A stretch of 57,732 nucleotides of DNA, from positions 1-57,732 of the forward strand of contig JAGFJK010000116.1 in assembly GCA_024102795.1 (NCBI GenBank). The letters are read 5' to 3'. The position numbers and the translations under genes are program-made. Position 1 is the first letter of the stretch, and each line of letters begins with the position of its first letter. This document shows positions 1-8,559 of this stretch, piece after piece. The notes beneath the pieces are model-generated. The model did no database searches, was not told the DNA's origin, and was given only the letters and a program-made list of their open reading frames with translations. This DNA is from Pirellulaceae bacterium (GTDB lineage Bacteria > Planctomycetota > Planctomycetia > Pirellulales > Pirellulaceae).

Positions 1-1668
1 CAGCTCGCGGCGGCTCTGGACTCGCGGCGCGGCGAGCTGCCCGGCCTGGTGGCCGAGCGGTTGCTGGCGGCGGTGTCGGCGGGCGAGGATGGCCTGGCGC
101 TCGATCGCCTCTGGGCTGAAATGCGGGCTGGCGAGGAGACGTGGTTGTCCGCGACCGACGTGGCGGCGATGGTCGCGTCGCTGAGGGACGACGCGGGACT
201 GCTGGAGCAGCTCTGGGGCCACCATGCGTTGTTGCTGCTGAGCAACGACGTGGGAGTGCCGATGCAGCGGCGGCTGGTCCGCACGGGCAACTACGAGTTG
301 ACCAGTGAGCACTTCAACTGGGTCAGCGACTTCGAGATTCTGCCCGACGGCCAGTCGCGACCGCCGTGGGCCCTGGTGCTGGAGCGGCTGACCTGGGGCC
401 GTTTTTACGGGGAGCCGCAAGCCCTGCTGATCGACGGGCAGGCGGCGGCGACCCAGCCCGCCGCGGTGTGGGCCAGTTTTCTGGAACATCATCCGGCGGT
501 GCGAGCGCGGTGGCGCGAGCGGCGGCGGTTGGAGATTGTCGACACGGGCGAGGTGAACCGGGCCCTGGAGGCCGCGCGGCTGGAGCTGCGCGACGTGGAA
601 CTGCGGGAAGGGAAGAACTCCGACGCGTGGCGGGCGGCGGAGGCGGCCTTCCGGCAGCGGCAGACCGCGCTGGAGGCCGAGTTCGCCGAGATCCGCTCGC
701 GCATCCAGGCACTCGACGCGGAGAACGAGCGGTTTCAACTGCTGATGGCCACGGCTCAGGGCGAGCAGAAGGCGATCGCCCTGGCCGACGTCGTGCGGGC
801 CTATCCCGCGAATCAACTCACCTGGTTGCAGCGAGCTGGAACATACGGCGCTCGGTGGGCCGAGTTTCTGTTGGATGACCCGCGAGAAGCCAACAGCGAA
901 GGGGGCGTCTTCCCGGCGATCTGGGGCACCGTGGCGATGACGCTGCTGATGAGCGTCGCGGTGGTGCCGCTGGGCGTGCTGGCGGCCCTGTACCTGCGCG
1001 AATACGCCAAGGCGGGATTGCTGGTCAGCGTGGTGCGGATCGCGGTCAACAACCTGGCGGGCGTCCCCAGCATCGTGTTCGGCGTGTTCGGGCTGGGGTT
1101 TTTCTGCTACATCATCGGGGCCTCGCTCGATCAGTTGTTCTTCTCGGCCAAGCTGCCCAATCCGACGTTCGGCACGGGTGGCCTGATGTGGGCCGCGCTG
1201 ACGCTGGCGCTGCTGACGCTGCCCGTGGTGATCGTGGCCACGGAGGAGGCGCTGGCCGCCGTGCCGCGTTCCATGCGCGAAGGTTCCCTGGCCTGCGGCG
1301 CCACCAAGTTTCAGACGATTCGCCGGATCGTGCTGCCGCGAGCCATGCCGGGGATCATGACGGGCATGATCCTGGCGATGGCCCGCGGCGCGGGCGAAGT
1401 GGCCCCGCTGATGCTGGTCGGGGCCGTCAAGCTGGCCCCCGAACTGCCGGTGGACGGGCATTTTCCCTTCGTGCACCTGGAACGCAGTTTCATGCACCTG
1501 GGGTTTCATATCTACGACCTGGGTTTTCAAAGCCAGAACAGCGAGGCGGCCAAGCCGATGGTGTTCACCACCACGCTGCTGCTGATCGCCCTGATCGCCC
1601 TGATGAACCTGATTGCCATCGGACTTCGTGCCCGCTTGCGGCGGAAGTTCCGCTACACGGAACTGTAG
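1..1668 (+). CDS. pstA: Phosphate ABC transporter permease PstA (5' end outside window)
   Basis: Inner-membrane permease subunit of the high-affinity phosphate importer PstSCAB. The frame is open to the left edge, so the true start lies upstream; the GTG at 49 is only the first possible start inside the window. The C-terminal 250 or so residues (nt 900-1660) carry the hydrophobic segments of a binding-protein-dependent permease. The EAA loop is visible as [20 protein letters not shown] followed by [15 protein letters not shown]. The preceding 300 residues are unusual: a predicted coiled coil rich in Ala/Glu/Arg (nt 540-770) and no similarity I recognise, making the protein far longer than the usual PstA of about 290 residues. 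pstB follows 31 bp downstream. The family call is secure; the role of the N-terminal extension is unknown. Confidence 0.9.
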   Translation, partial: QLAAALDSRRGELPGLVAERLLAAVSAGEDGLALDRLWAEMRAGEETWLSATDVAAMVASLRDDAGLLEQLWGHHALLLLSNDVGVPMQRRLVRTGNYELTSEHFNWVSDFEILPDGQSRPPWALVLERLTWGRFYGEPQALLIDGQAAATQPAAVWASFLEHHPAVRARWRERRRLEIVDTGEVNRALEAARLELRDVELREGKNSDAWRAAEAAFRQRQTALEAEFAEIRSRIQALDAENERFQLLMATAQGEQKAIALADVVRAYPANQLTWLQRAGTYGARWAEFLLDDPREANSEGGVFPAIWGTVAMTLLMSVAVVPLGVLAALYLREYAKAGLLVSVVRIAVNNLAGVPSIVFGVFGLGFFCYIIGASLDQLFFSAKLPNPTFGTGGLMWAALTLALLTLPVVIVATEEALAAVPRSMREGSLACGATKFQTIRRIVLPRAMPGIMTGMILAMARGAGEVAPLMLVGAVKLAPELPVDGHFPFVHLERSFMHLGFHIYDLGFQSQNSEAAKPMVFTTTLLLIALIALMNLIAIGLRARLRRKFRYTEL

Positions 1669-1699
1669 ATCGGCGGCCCCATACCGCGAGGACTCCCGC

Positions 1700-2626
1700 G
1701 TGACGACCAGCAACCAAGAACTCTCCACCCAGCCCGCGGCGGCGCCCGCCAGCAGCGGCCCCGCGGCCGGCCGCCACGCCAGTTCGGTCAATGCCCGCCG
1801 CGACGGGCGCCTGGAAAAAATCGCCGCGGGTGAGTTCGTGCCGGCCGAAATCCACGACTCGCTGCGGTCCGAACAGGCGGTGCTCGAAATCGAGAAGTTC
1901 AACCTCTGGTACGGCGCCAAGCAGGCCCTGTTCGATATCCAGATGATCATCCCGCGGGGCAAGGTCACGGCCCTGATTGGCCCCTCGGGCTGTGGCAAAT
2001 CGACCTTGCTGCGGTGCGTCAACCGGATGAACGACCTGATCGACTCGGTCCGCGTCGCCGGCCAGATGCGGCTCAATGGCGACAGCATCTTCGCTTCCGG
2101 CGTCGACGTGATCGAGCTCCGCAAGCGGATGGGCATGGTGTTCCAGAAGCCCAACCCGTTCCCGATGTCGATCTTCGAGAACGTGGTTTATCCGTTGCGG
2201 ATTGACGGCGAGCGGAACCGGAACGTGCTGGAGGAAGTTTGCGAGCGAAGCCTGCGCGGGGCCGCGTTATGGAACGAAGTCAAGGATCGCCTGCAGGAGA
2301 GCGGCCTGAGCTTGTCCGGCGGTCAACAGCAGCGGCTGTGCATCGCCCGCGCGATCGCCAGCGATCCCGAAGTGCTGCTGCTGGACGAACCCTGCTCGGC
2401 ACTCGACCCGCTGGCCACGGGCAAGATCGAGGACCTGATCCAGGAACTGCGGGGCGAGTACTCGATCCTGATCGTCACGCACAACATGCAGCAGGCGTCG
2501 CGCGTCAGCGACTACACGGCGTTCATGTACCTGGGGCACCTGGTCGAGTATGGCGACACGCCCGAACTGTTCACCAATCCGCGTCTCAAGGAGACGGAGG
2601 ATTACCTGACCGGCCGCTTCGGATAG
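1700..2626 (+). CDS. pstB: Phosphate ABC transporter ATP-binding protein PstB
   Basis: Cytoplasmic ATPase that powers phosphate import with PstA/PstC. Walker [10 protein letters not shown] lies near residue 94, followed by the PstB-typical CVNRMNDL. The Q-loop region [18 protein letters not shown] signature LSGGQQQR, Walker [14 protein letters not shown] and switch histidine VTHNMQQA are all present. I chose the GTG at 1700 because GAGGA sits at a suitable distance before it and an ATG at 1613 would overlap pstA. This leaves about 70 N-terminal residues rich in Ala/Ser/Pro before the core begins at [13 protein letters not shown]. Bacterial PstB is normally about 260 residues; this one is 308 because of that leader. 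It is in operon with pstA. Confidence 0.96.
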   Translation: MTTSNQELSTQPAAAPASSGPAAGRHASSVNARRDGRLEKIAAGEFVPAEIHDSLRSEQAVLEIEKFNLWYGAKQALFDIQMIIPRGKVTALIGPSGCGKSTLLRCVNRMNDLIDSVRVAGQMRLNGDSIFASGVDVIELRKRMGMVFQKPNPFPMSIFENVVYPLRIDGERNRNVLEEVCERSLRGAALWNEVKDRLQESGLSLSGGQQQRLCIARAIASDPEVLLLDEPCSALDPLATGKIEDLIQELRGEYSILIVTHNMQQASRVSDYTAFMYLGHLVEYGDTPELFTNPRLKETEDYLTGRFG

Positions 2627-2661
2627 TGCCCCGCGGCCCCAACCCACGCAGGAGTTTATCG

Positions 2662-3288
2662 ATGAATTCGCGCCCGATCTGGCTCTGTCTCTGCTGGCTG
2701 GCCGCTGTTGCATGCCGGGTGCCGGCGGCGCGAGCCGTGGAGGCCCCGCGTTCCGAGACGCACCAGAAGTTCGCCGAGCAGTTGTGGGAGTATGTGCAGC
2801 GGCAATCATACGCCAAATGGACGCCGGCCAAGGCCGATCCGGCGTTTGCGTTTGGTCCGCCCACGGCCGCCTGCCGGCACTTCCTGAACACGCTCGCCGC
2901 CGGCGACTTGCAGGCGACGGGCGCCGTCGTGGTCACCGAGCATCTGGATGCCGAGGGCCAGGTGGTGGGCGTGACCGTCTGGCGCAAGAACGATGCCGGC
3001 TACCACCCGCCGTCGCAGGACTGGTATTGGGCCCACTATCTGCCCTCGGGCACGGTGGTGATGACCTGCGCCGACAGGAGTCCCGGAAGCCAACGGGGCT
3101 TCGTGCTCCTGGAAGAGGACGGGCGGCTGTGGGTGTTCCGCCTGTCCAGTCCGGACCTGGGCGAATTCCTGCAGGCCGGCGAACTGGCCAAGTGCGTGGT
3201 GCGCCCCGGCGCCGGACCCGGCGGCGTGACGCTCAAGGCCCCTGATGCCGAGACCCTTGACGACTATGTGCGGGCGCTCGGCCGCTAA
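2662..3288 (+). CDS. Secreted protein of unknown function, weakly cytochrome P460-like
   Basis: A 208-residue protein with an N-terminal signal peptide (hydrophobic stretch IWLCLCWLAAVAC, probable cleavage after ARA near residue 26), so it is likely periplasmic. The ATG at 2662 is preceded by GCAGGAG. The mature part has many Trp/Tyr residues and a segment VTVWRKNDAGYHPPSQDWYW that resembles the core of cytochrome P460-like proteins. However, no CXXCH haem-attachment motif is present, so a c-type haem is not supported. It starts 35 bp after pstB on the same strand and is probably cotranscribed with the phosphate genes. I do not recognise a precise function; the P460 resemblance is a weak inference. 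Confidence 0.75.
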   Translation: MNSRPIWLCLCWLAAVACRVPAARAVEAPRSETHQKFAEQLWEYVQRQSYAKWTPAKADPAFAFGPPTAACRHFLNTLAAGDLQATGAVVVTEHLDAEGQVVGVTVWRKNDAGYHPPSQDWYWAHYLPSGTVVMTCADRSPGSQRGFVLLEEDGRLWVFRLSSPDLGEFLQAGELAKCVVRPGAGPGGVTLKAPDAETLDDYVRALGR

Positions 3289-3326
3289 TCGGCCGCTGCT
3301 CGAACCAGGCCACCACAGGAATCACC

Positions 3327-3998
3327 ATGTCCCAGGGCACGGTTTTGCTGATTGCCGATGCGACGCCGTTCCGGTCGCGCGTCGAGTCCGCGCTGGCCCA
3401 GCATAATTGCCGCGTGCTGGCCACGGAAAAGGCCGAATTGGGCATCCAGCAGGCGGCGGTCCACTTGCCGGAACTGGTGGCCGTTTCGGCCGGCGAGCGG
3501 GCGCAACTGGGACAGCTCGAACGCCTCTGGTCTGACGTGCCGGCGCGCGAACGGCCTTTCATCGTGGTCATCCCGGACCACAAGTATCCGGCCAGCGAGC
3601 CGCCCGAAGTGATCGCCAACCACGCCCAGGTCGTGGCGCGCGCCTTGCTGGATCTGCTGGCCAGCGACCGCAGTGCCCGAGTTCGGCTGGGCGACATCGT
3701 GCTGTACGACGGCCTGCGATTGGATCGGGCCAGCTATCACGCGACCGTCGATGGGCAACCGCTGGAACTGACGCTGACCGAGTTCCATATCCTCTGGACC
3801 CTGGCCCGCGAGCCGCAGCGGGTGCGGACACGCAACGAACTGGTCGAGGCCAGCCGCGGCGCGAGCGCCAACATCAAGCCTCGCACCGTGGACGTGCACG
3901 TCAAGTCGCTGCGGCGGAAGCTGGGAGCCCACTCTGAGCTGGTCGAGACGGTCCGCGGCGTCGGATATCGCTTCCGCGGCTCATCGCAACCGAGCTAG
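3327..3998 (+). CDS. OmpR/PhoB-family DNA-binding regulator with degenerate receiver domain
   Basis: A 223-residue two-domain regulator. Residues 125-219 form a clear OmpR-type winged helix (LTLTEFHILWTLAREP, VDVHVKSLRRKLG and VRGVGYRFRG, the usual recognition helix and wing). The N-terminal 120 residues have the alternating hydrophobic pattern of a response-regulator receiver but lack its phosphorylation pocket. Only one Asp (D11) follows the first strand, and the phospho-acceptor position after the third strand reads PELVAVSAG instead of PDLxxxD. It therefore may act independently of a histidine kinase. Its place directly after pstAB and the secreted gene suggests control of phosphate genes, like PhoB, but that is inference from position. 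Confidence 0.88.
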   Translation: MSQGTVLLIADATPFRSRVESALAQHNCRVLATEKAELGIQQAAVHLPELVAVSAGERAQLGQLERLWSDVPARERPFIVVIPDHKYPASEPPEVIANHAQVVARALLDLLASDRSARVRLGDIVLYDGLRLDRASYHATVDGQPLELTLTEFHILWTLAREPQRVRTRNELVEASRGASANIKPRTVDVHVKSLRRKLGAHSELVETVRGVGYRFRGSSQPS

Positions 3999-4067
3999 AA
4001 TCCGGGTATCATAGGGAACGGAAATCCTCCCTCATTTCACCGCCGTGGCCGTGCCTGCCACGAAACA

Positions 4068-5177
4068 ATGAATCTTTCCAAATTGCGGCGCCAGATTGCC
4101 TGGGAAGCCGCCCGTCTGATGTACCAGCGTCAGGAGACCGAGTACTATCGGGCCAAGATGAAGGCGGCCCGCCACGTCTGCCAGGGTTGGGTCAAACCGG
4201 CCGATCTGCCCAGCAACGCCGAGATCCGCGACGAGATCCAGGCGTTTGCCCGCCTGCACGAAGGCGATCAGCGGACGGCCAACCTGCGCGATATGCGGCT
4301 GGAAGCCCTGCGCATGATGCGGCTGTTGGCCCGCTTCCGCCCGCGGCTGATCGGCAGCGTGCTGACGGGCCACGTCCGCAAGGGCTCGGACATCGACCTG
4401 CACGTGTTCAGTGACAGCCTGCAGGCGATTACCGCCGCGCTGGATGACGAAGGCGTGGTGTACGACGTCCAGCACAAGCGGGTCCGCAAGCACGGCGAGG
4501 AGCGGATCTACGTTCACGTCCGCATCAAGGATCGCTTTCCGTTCGAACTGACGGTCTACCCGGCCGACAAGGTGCACTACGTCTTCAAGAGTTCGATCAC
4601 GGGCAAGGCGATCGAGCGGGCCAGCATCGCCGAACTGGAGCAGTTGCTGGCCCGCGCGTATCCGGAACTGAATATCGACCAGGCCGTGGAGGAGGCCGAG
4701 CAGCAGGTGGATCGCTTCCAGGTCTACCAGTCGCTGCTGCTGCCGCTGGAAAACGTCAAACAGAGCCGCAAGTACCATCCGGAGGGCGACGCGCTGTATC
4801 ACAGCCTGCAGGTGTTCGACCTGGCTCGCGACGAGCTGCCGTATGACGAGGAGTTTCTGCTGGCGGCACTGCTGCACGACGTGGGAAAGGCGATCGATCC
4901 GCGGGAACACGTCCGCGCGGCGCTGGAGGCCTTGGACGGCTTCATCACGCCGCGGACCGCCTGGCTGATCGAACACCACATGGACGGCCAGGCCGCCCTG
5001 GACCGGACCCTGGGCGCTCGCGCTCACCGCCGCCTGCGGCAGTCCGCCGACTACGACGAACTGCTGCTGCTGGCCCGCTGCGACCGGGATGGCCGGCAGC
5101 CAGGCGTCGAGGCGCCCGAACTGGAAGAGGCACTGGACTACATCCGCGACCTGGACATCACCTTCGGCGTGGTGTAG
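4068..5177 (+). CDS. Nucleotidyltransferase plus HD-domain phosphohydrolase fusion
   Basis: A 369-residue cytoplasmic protein combining two catalytic domains. Near residues 96-112 it has GSVLTGHVRKGSDIDLHVF, the GS...SDIDL signature of the DNA polymerase beta-type nucleotidyltransferase fold, with metal-binding D108 and D110. From about residue 240 an HD domain follows: H245 in DALYHSLQVF and H270/D271 in LLAALLHDVGKAID, with IEHHMDG near 302. Such pairings occur in proteins related to tRNA nucleotidyltransferase and GlnD-type uridylyltransferase, but I do not recognise an exact match and assign no substrate. The ATG at 4068 was chosen as the first start in frame after the preceding gene. It stands alone, with a repeat-bearing spacer downstream. 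Confidence 0.85.
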   Translation: MNLSKLRRQIAWEAARLMYQRQETEYYRAKMKAARHVCQGWVKPADLPSNAEIRDEIQAFARLHEGDQRTANLRDMRLEALRMMRLLARFRPRLIGSVLTGHVRKGSDIDLHVFSDSLQAITAALDDEGVVYDVQHKRVRKHGEERIYVHVRIKDRFPFELTVYPADKVHYVFKSSITGKAIERASIAELEQLLARAYPELNIDQAVEEAEQQVDRFQVYQSLLLPLENVKQSRKYHPEGDALYHSLQVFDLARDELPYDEEFLLAALLHDVGKAIDPREHVRAALEALDGFITPRTAWLIEHHMDGQAALDRTLGARAHRRLRQSADYDELLLLARCDRDGRQPGVEAPELEEALDYIRDLDITFGVV

Positions 5178-5206
5178 GTGCAATCCTCGCCCCTCGCTCC
5201 GCCATC

Positions 5207-5347
5207 GTCGCCTTTCGCTCCGCGAAAGTAGCGCGCATAATTGCAACCGGTTTCCACTGGACCCCGGCGGCATCGAGTGGGCCGGCATCGAAAGCGGTGG
5301 CAAGCTCCTCTCGCGGCCCGCGCTACTTTCGCGGAGCGAAAGGCGAC
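5207..5347. repeat. REP-like intergenic inverted repeat
   Basis: Two perfect 29-bp inverted arms at 5207-5235 and 5319-5347, separated by 83 bp. The arms contain the self-complementary CTTTCGCTCCGCGAAAG, so each can also fold alone. A degraded third copy of the AATCGCGGAGCGGAAGG part follows at about 5348-5373. The element fills most of the 217-bp gap between the HD-domain gene and the DUF3311-like gene. This resembles extragenic palindromic (REP/MITE-type) elements; which enzyme moves it is unknown. Confidence 0.8.
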
Positions 5348-5394
5348 AATCGCGGAGCGGAAGGCAACAATCGAATACGGGGCAAAGGCACGCG

Positions 5395-5619
5395 ATGTAT
5401 CTGCAACGCTGGATCTGGCTGGTCTACGCCGTGCTGTTCGGGCTGGCCGTCCCCTGGTACTGGCGGTTTGTGCCGGGCGACGCCGACCGCCTCTGGCTGG
5501 GCATGCCGCGGTGGGCGGCCGCCGCCGTGCTGGGATCGCTGCTGATCTCGCTCTTCACCTGCTGGCTGTTTCAGCGGCGCTGGCCGGAGGAAGCCGAGGC
5601 GCGCGAGGAGCAACCGTGA
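5395..5619 (+). CDS. Small DUF3311-like membrane protein paired with symporter
   Basis: A 74-residue protein with two transmembrane segments (roughly residues 7-24 and 41-62) and a charged C-terminus rich in Glu. The layout, a WxWxxYxxLFxxAVPWYW first helix followed by a short loop and a second helix, fits the DUF3311 family. Members of that family are typically encoded immediately before a sodium:solute symporter and are thought to be a small accessory subunit. Its TGA at 5617 overlaps the GTG start of the symporter, so the two are probably translationally coupled. The ATG at 5395 is chosen because the first helix begins directly after it. The family assignment is from size, topology and context. 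Confidence 0.8.
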   Translation: MYLQRWIWLVYAVLFGLAVPWYWRFVPGDADRLWLGMPRWAAAAVLGSLLISLFTCWLFQRRWPEEAEAREEQP

Positions 5620-7097
5620 ATGACCACTTGATTCCATTCTCGATCACCGAGATGTCGTTTATCGGTCTGTACCTGCTGTCATTGCTGGCGGTGGGCTACT
5701 TCGGTTACCGGGCGCGGCGAGAGAACACGCTGAAGGATTTCTATCTGGGCGGCCAGGGCGTGGGGGTCGTCGTCCTGCTGTTGACGTTGTACGCCACGCA
5801 GTACAGCGGCAACACGCTGTTCGGATTCTCCGGCGAGACGTACCGTAGTGGCTTTTCCTGGGCCGTCAGCATTCACTTCATGACGGCGATTGTCGTCGTT
5901 TACCTGCTGTTCGCCCCGCAACTGCACGCGCTCAGCCGCCAGCACCAATTCATCACTCCCAGCGACTACATCCACCATCGCTTCGGATCGCCGCTCCTGA
6001 GTCTATGCGCGTCGGTGCTGATGGTGGTGGCGATCGCCAACTACCTGCTGGCGCAACTGATGGCCATGGGCAGTGCCTTGGAGGGCCTGACAACGGCGGC
6101 CCCCTGGCAGGCCTACACCTGGGGAGTGATCGTGTTGGCGCTGGTGATTGTGATCTACGAGACGCTGGGTGGATTCCGCGCGGTGGCCTGGACCGACGCG
6201 ATCCAGGGGAGCGTGTTGCTGGCCGGATTCGGGATTCTGCTATTCATGGTCTTCCGGGAGTTCGGCACGCTGGGTGACGCGACCAGGCAACTGGCGGCCG
6301 ACGATCCGCAGATCCTCGCCCCGCCCACCGGGGACGCTGTGCGACGGTGGTTCAGCTATGTCCTGCTGGTGGGTATCGGCGGCGCGCTATACCCGCAAGC
6401 GATCCAGCGGGTATATTGTGCTCGCAGCGCGACAGCGCTGCGGCGCAGCCTGGCGATCATGGCCTTCCTGCCGCTGACCACGACGCTGGTGGCCCTGATC
6501 GTGGGTATCATGGGCCGGGCGCACGTCGGGGACCTGGTGGTGGACGGAATCGATCGGTCGGACACGATCCTGACGGTGATCTGCCGACACATCCAGGAAA
6601 GCTCGACGCTGGGTCGCTGGCTGGTCGTGGTGCTGTTCGCCGGCATCCTGGCCGCCATCATGTCGACGGCCGATTCCGTGCTGCTCTCCATCTCGTCGAT
6701 GCTCACCAAGGACATCTACGCTCGCCATCTGCGGCCCTCGGCGGCCGAGTCGGAATTGACTCGACTGGGAAAGCTCTGTTCGTGGGTGCTGATCGTGGTC
6801 CTGGTCACGCTGGCGATCGTCTTGCGCGGGACGAAACTGGTCGATCTGCTCGACCGCAAGTTCGATCTGCTGGCACAACTCGGACCGGCCTTCATCCTGG
6901 GCATCAACTGGCCGCGGATGCGGGCCGGTCCGACGCTGGCCGGCCTGCTCGTGGGCGTGGCGATCGCCCTGGGAATGGTGATCGCGGGCTATAGCCGGTT
7001 GTGGGGCATCCATCCGGGTCTGTTCGGACTGGCCGCCAATCTGTTGATCGTCGTCGTCGGCTCGCTGTGGCCCGTCCAATCCAGGCAGAGCTCGTAG
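5616..7097 (+). CDS. Sodium:solute symporter (SSS family)
   Basis: A 493-residue integral membrane transporter with about 13 hydrophobic segments, matching the usual length of the SSS/SLC5 family. Characteristic stretches are FYLGGQGVGVVVLLLTLYAT near the N-terminus, GGFRAVAWTDAIQGSVLL in the middle (the G-x-x-A-V-x-W-T-D-x-x-Q motif of the family) and LAAIMSTADSVLLSISS further on. The last carries the Ser/Thr residues associated with the second sodium site. I prefer the GTG at 5616, with GAGGAG five bases upstream, over a later ATG at 5652. The substrate cannot be told from sequence; organic acids, sugars or amino acids are all possible. It converges with the gene on the opposite strand, leaving only 19 bp. 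Confidence 0.92.
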   Translation: MNDHLIPFSITEMSFIGLYLLSLLAVGYFGYRARRENTLKDFYLGGQGVGVVVLLLTLYATQYSGNTLFGFSGETYRSGFSWAVSIHFMTAIVVVYLLFAPQLHALSRQHQFITPSDYIHHRFGSPLLSLCASVLMVVAIANYLLAQLMAMGSALEGLTTAAPWQAYTWGVIVLALVIVIYETLGGFRAVAWTDAIQGSVLLAGFGILLFMVFREFGTLGDATRQLAADDPQILAPPTGDAVRRWFSYVLLVGIGGALYPQAIQRVYCARSATALRRSLAIMAFLPLTTTLVALIVGIMGRAHVGDLVVDGIDRSDTILTVICRHIQESSTLGRWLVVVLFAGILAAIMSTADSVLLSISSMLTKDIYARHLRPSAAESELTRLGKLCSWVLIVVLVTLAIVLRGTKLVDLLDRKFDLLAQLGPAFILGINWPRMRAGPTLAGLLVGVAIALGMVIAGYSRLWGIHPGLFGLAANLLIVVVGSLWPVQSRQSS

Positions 7098-7116
7098 TCC
7101 CGTTCGCCGCGGACAC

Positions 7117-8418
7117 TCACAGGCGGCGGGCCAGCTCGCCCAGCACCCATTCATCGCTGGGCAGTTGGCTGGGCAGCATGGCGCGCAGCGTGAGCGGCAC
7201 GTTGTCCATGCGGTAGGCGGTTCCGGCGGAGTGCAATCCGTAAACGCTGGTGGTGAACCGCACGGTGGGCGCCAGCGCCGGTTGCGTGCCGGGGTAGTCG
7301 AGCAGGATCGTGGGAATCGCCTGCAGATGTTCGCGGGCCTCGGCCGGGAAGTAGGGAACCGTTTCGGCGCCGACCAGCAGGCACAGGTCGGTCTGGCGGC
7401 TGGCCAGCAGTTCGCTGGCCGTGAACTCGCCCGGATTGTACCTCGGATACCCCCGCGACATGTCGACGGCGAACGGGTAGCCGGTTTGCCAGCACATCAC
7501 GTTGTCCGCGCCGGAGACGTCGCCTTGCAACCGCATGCGGCGAGCGGTAAAGCGGGTGACCGCGTTCAATTCGGCGACCAACTGCAGCAGCGCGGCCACA
7601 TTCACGTGCCCCGCGTGCCGGCCCGGCGGCCCGTCCCACATACTGGTCTCGGCGATCCCCAGGCCGAAGAATACCACACCGTAGCGGCAGCCTTGCATCA
7701 AGTCCAGCAACCGCCGGAGTTCATCGGGCACATTGGCCGACGAGCCACCGCGCAGCATCGTCCGTAGTTGCGACAGCGCTTCGAAGTCCTCTCCCGGTGG
7801 CACGGGAACGACAAGATCCGGCCGGGCGCCCGCCGGGTCCAGTCGCCACTGGTGGACCTGGGTCGCGTCGCCCACCATCACCACGGTCCGCCCCTCGCGC
7901 CCTCGCGGCACGTAGCGCCCGCGGGGAAACACCGAATACCGTTCGGCGTGACGCGGGTGCGACTGAGCGGGATGGCAGCCCCAGAATACGACCAGGTCGG
8001 CCCGGTTGCGGACTTCCCCCAGCGTGCTGGTGACTTCGCCCACTTCCTGCAGAGCCATGATCGAGGGGCCATGGCACAGCGAGGCGGTCGTGTCGATCGC
8101 TCCGCCCAGCCGTTCGGCCAGGGCCACGGCCGCTCGCTGCCCGGCCGTCGTGCTGCGCGACAGACCGTACACCAGGGGATAGTCCGCCGCGCGCAGCAAG
8201 GCGGCCGCGCGATCCAGCGACTCGCCCAGCGAGGCCGGCTGGCCGGCGATCTGAGCGGCGGGAGCACCCCGTTCGCCGTGCCTGCGGAACCACTGCGCGC
8301 CCAGTTCACACGGCGGGTCGAACGCGATCAATTCGCCGTCCGCCAGCGCCAGGCGCACGTCGTCGCACACGCAGCCGCAGCCTGGGCAGGGCACGTTGGT
8401 CCAGGGCTGGGTCACCAC
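7117..8418 (-). CDS. fhcB: Formylmethanofuran dehydrogenase subunit B homologue (FhcB/FwdB)
   Basis: A 433-residue member of the FwdB/FmdB/FhcB family. In methanogens the subunit binds the Mo/W-pterin cofactor and reduces CO2 to formylmethanofuran. In methylotrophs and planctomycetes the homologue belongs to the formyltransferase/hydrolase complex of H4MPT-linked C1 metabolism. Visible features are the N-terminal cysteine cluster CPGCGCVCDD (C11, C14, C16, C18) and ASLCHGPS around C115, the position of the metal-ligating Cys/Sec in the archaeal enzymes. VFWGCHPAQSHPRH and a C-terminal LLVGAETVPYF stretch are also seen. No other fhc gene is within the window on either side. It is divergent from the giant gene, with 141 bp between the starts. 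Confidence 0.9.
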   Translation of the reverse strand: MVTQPWTNVPCPGCGCVCDDVRLALADGELIAFDPPCELGAQWFRRHGERGAPAAQIAGQPASLGESLDRAAALLRAADYPLVYGLSRSTTAGQRAAVALAERLGGAIDTTASLCHGPSIMALQEVGEVTSTLGEVRNRADLVVFWGCHPAQSHPRHAERYSVFPRGRYVPRGREGRTVVMVGDATQVHQWRLDPAGARPDLVVPVPPGEDFEALSQLRTMLRGGSSANVPDELRRLLDLMQGCRYGVVFFGLGIAETSMWDGPPGRHAGHVNVAALLQLVAELNAVTRFTARRMRLQGDVSGADNVMCWQTGYPFAVDMSRGYPRYNPGEFTASELLASRQTDLCLLVGAETVPYFPAEAREHLQAIPTILLDYPGTQPALAPTVRFTTSVYGLHSAGTAYRMDNVPLTLRAMLPSQLPSDEWVLGELARRL

Positions 8419-8559
8419 TTGCTCTCCAGTACAGATTCAAATTGGGTCAACAGGTCGCCTGGGCGCGTATTTTTCGTGAACCGGTTCGCGATTGGTCCCG
8501 GTGGACGCTATACTGCGTCGCGCTTTTTGTCCGGCGGATTCCAACCAGGGGCAGGTTCA
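8419..8559. promoter_or_regulatory. Divergent promoter region between fhcB-like gene and giant gene
   Basis: This 141-bp gap must hold the promoters and leaders of two divergent genes. A purine-rich CAGGGGCAGG at about 8547-8556 precedes the ATG of the giant gene at close spacing and is its likely ribosome binding site. I see no convincing operator or sigma-70 hexamers. Confidence 0.4.

Noticed and set aside
2662-3288. c-type cytochrome
   Set aside because: No CXXCH motif in the protein, despite a weak resemblance to cytochrome P460.
7768-8559. 264-codon upstream extension of the giant gene
   Set aside because: It would overlap the fhcB-like gene almost completely, and the LEPR signal motif only sits near the N-terminus if translation begins at 8560.
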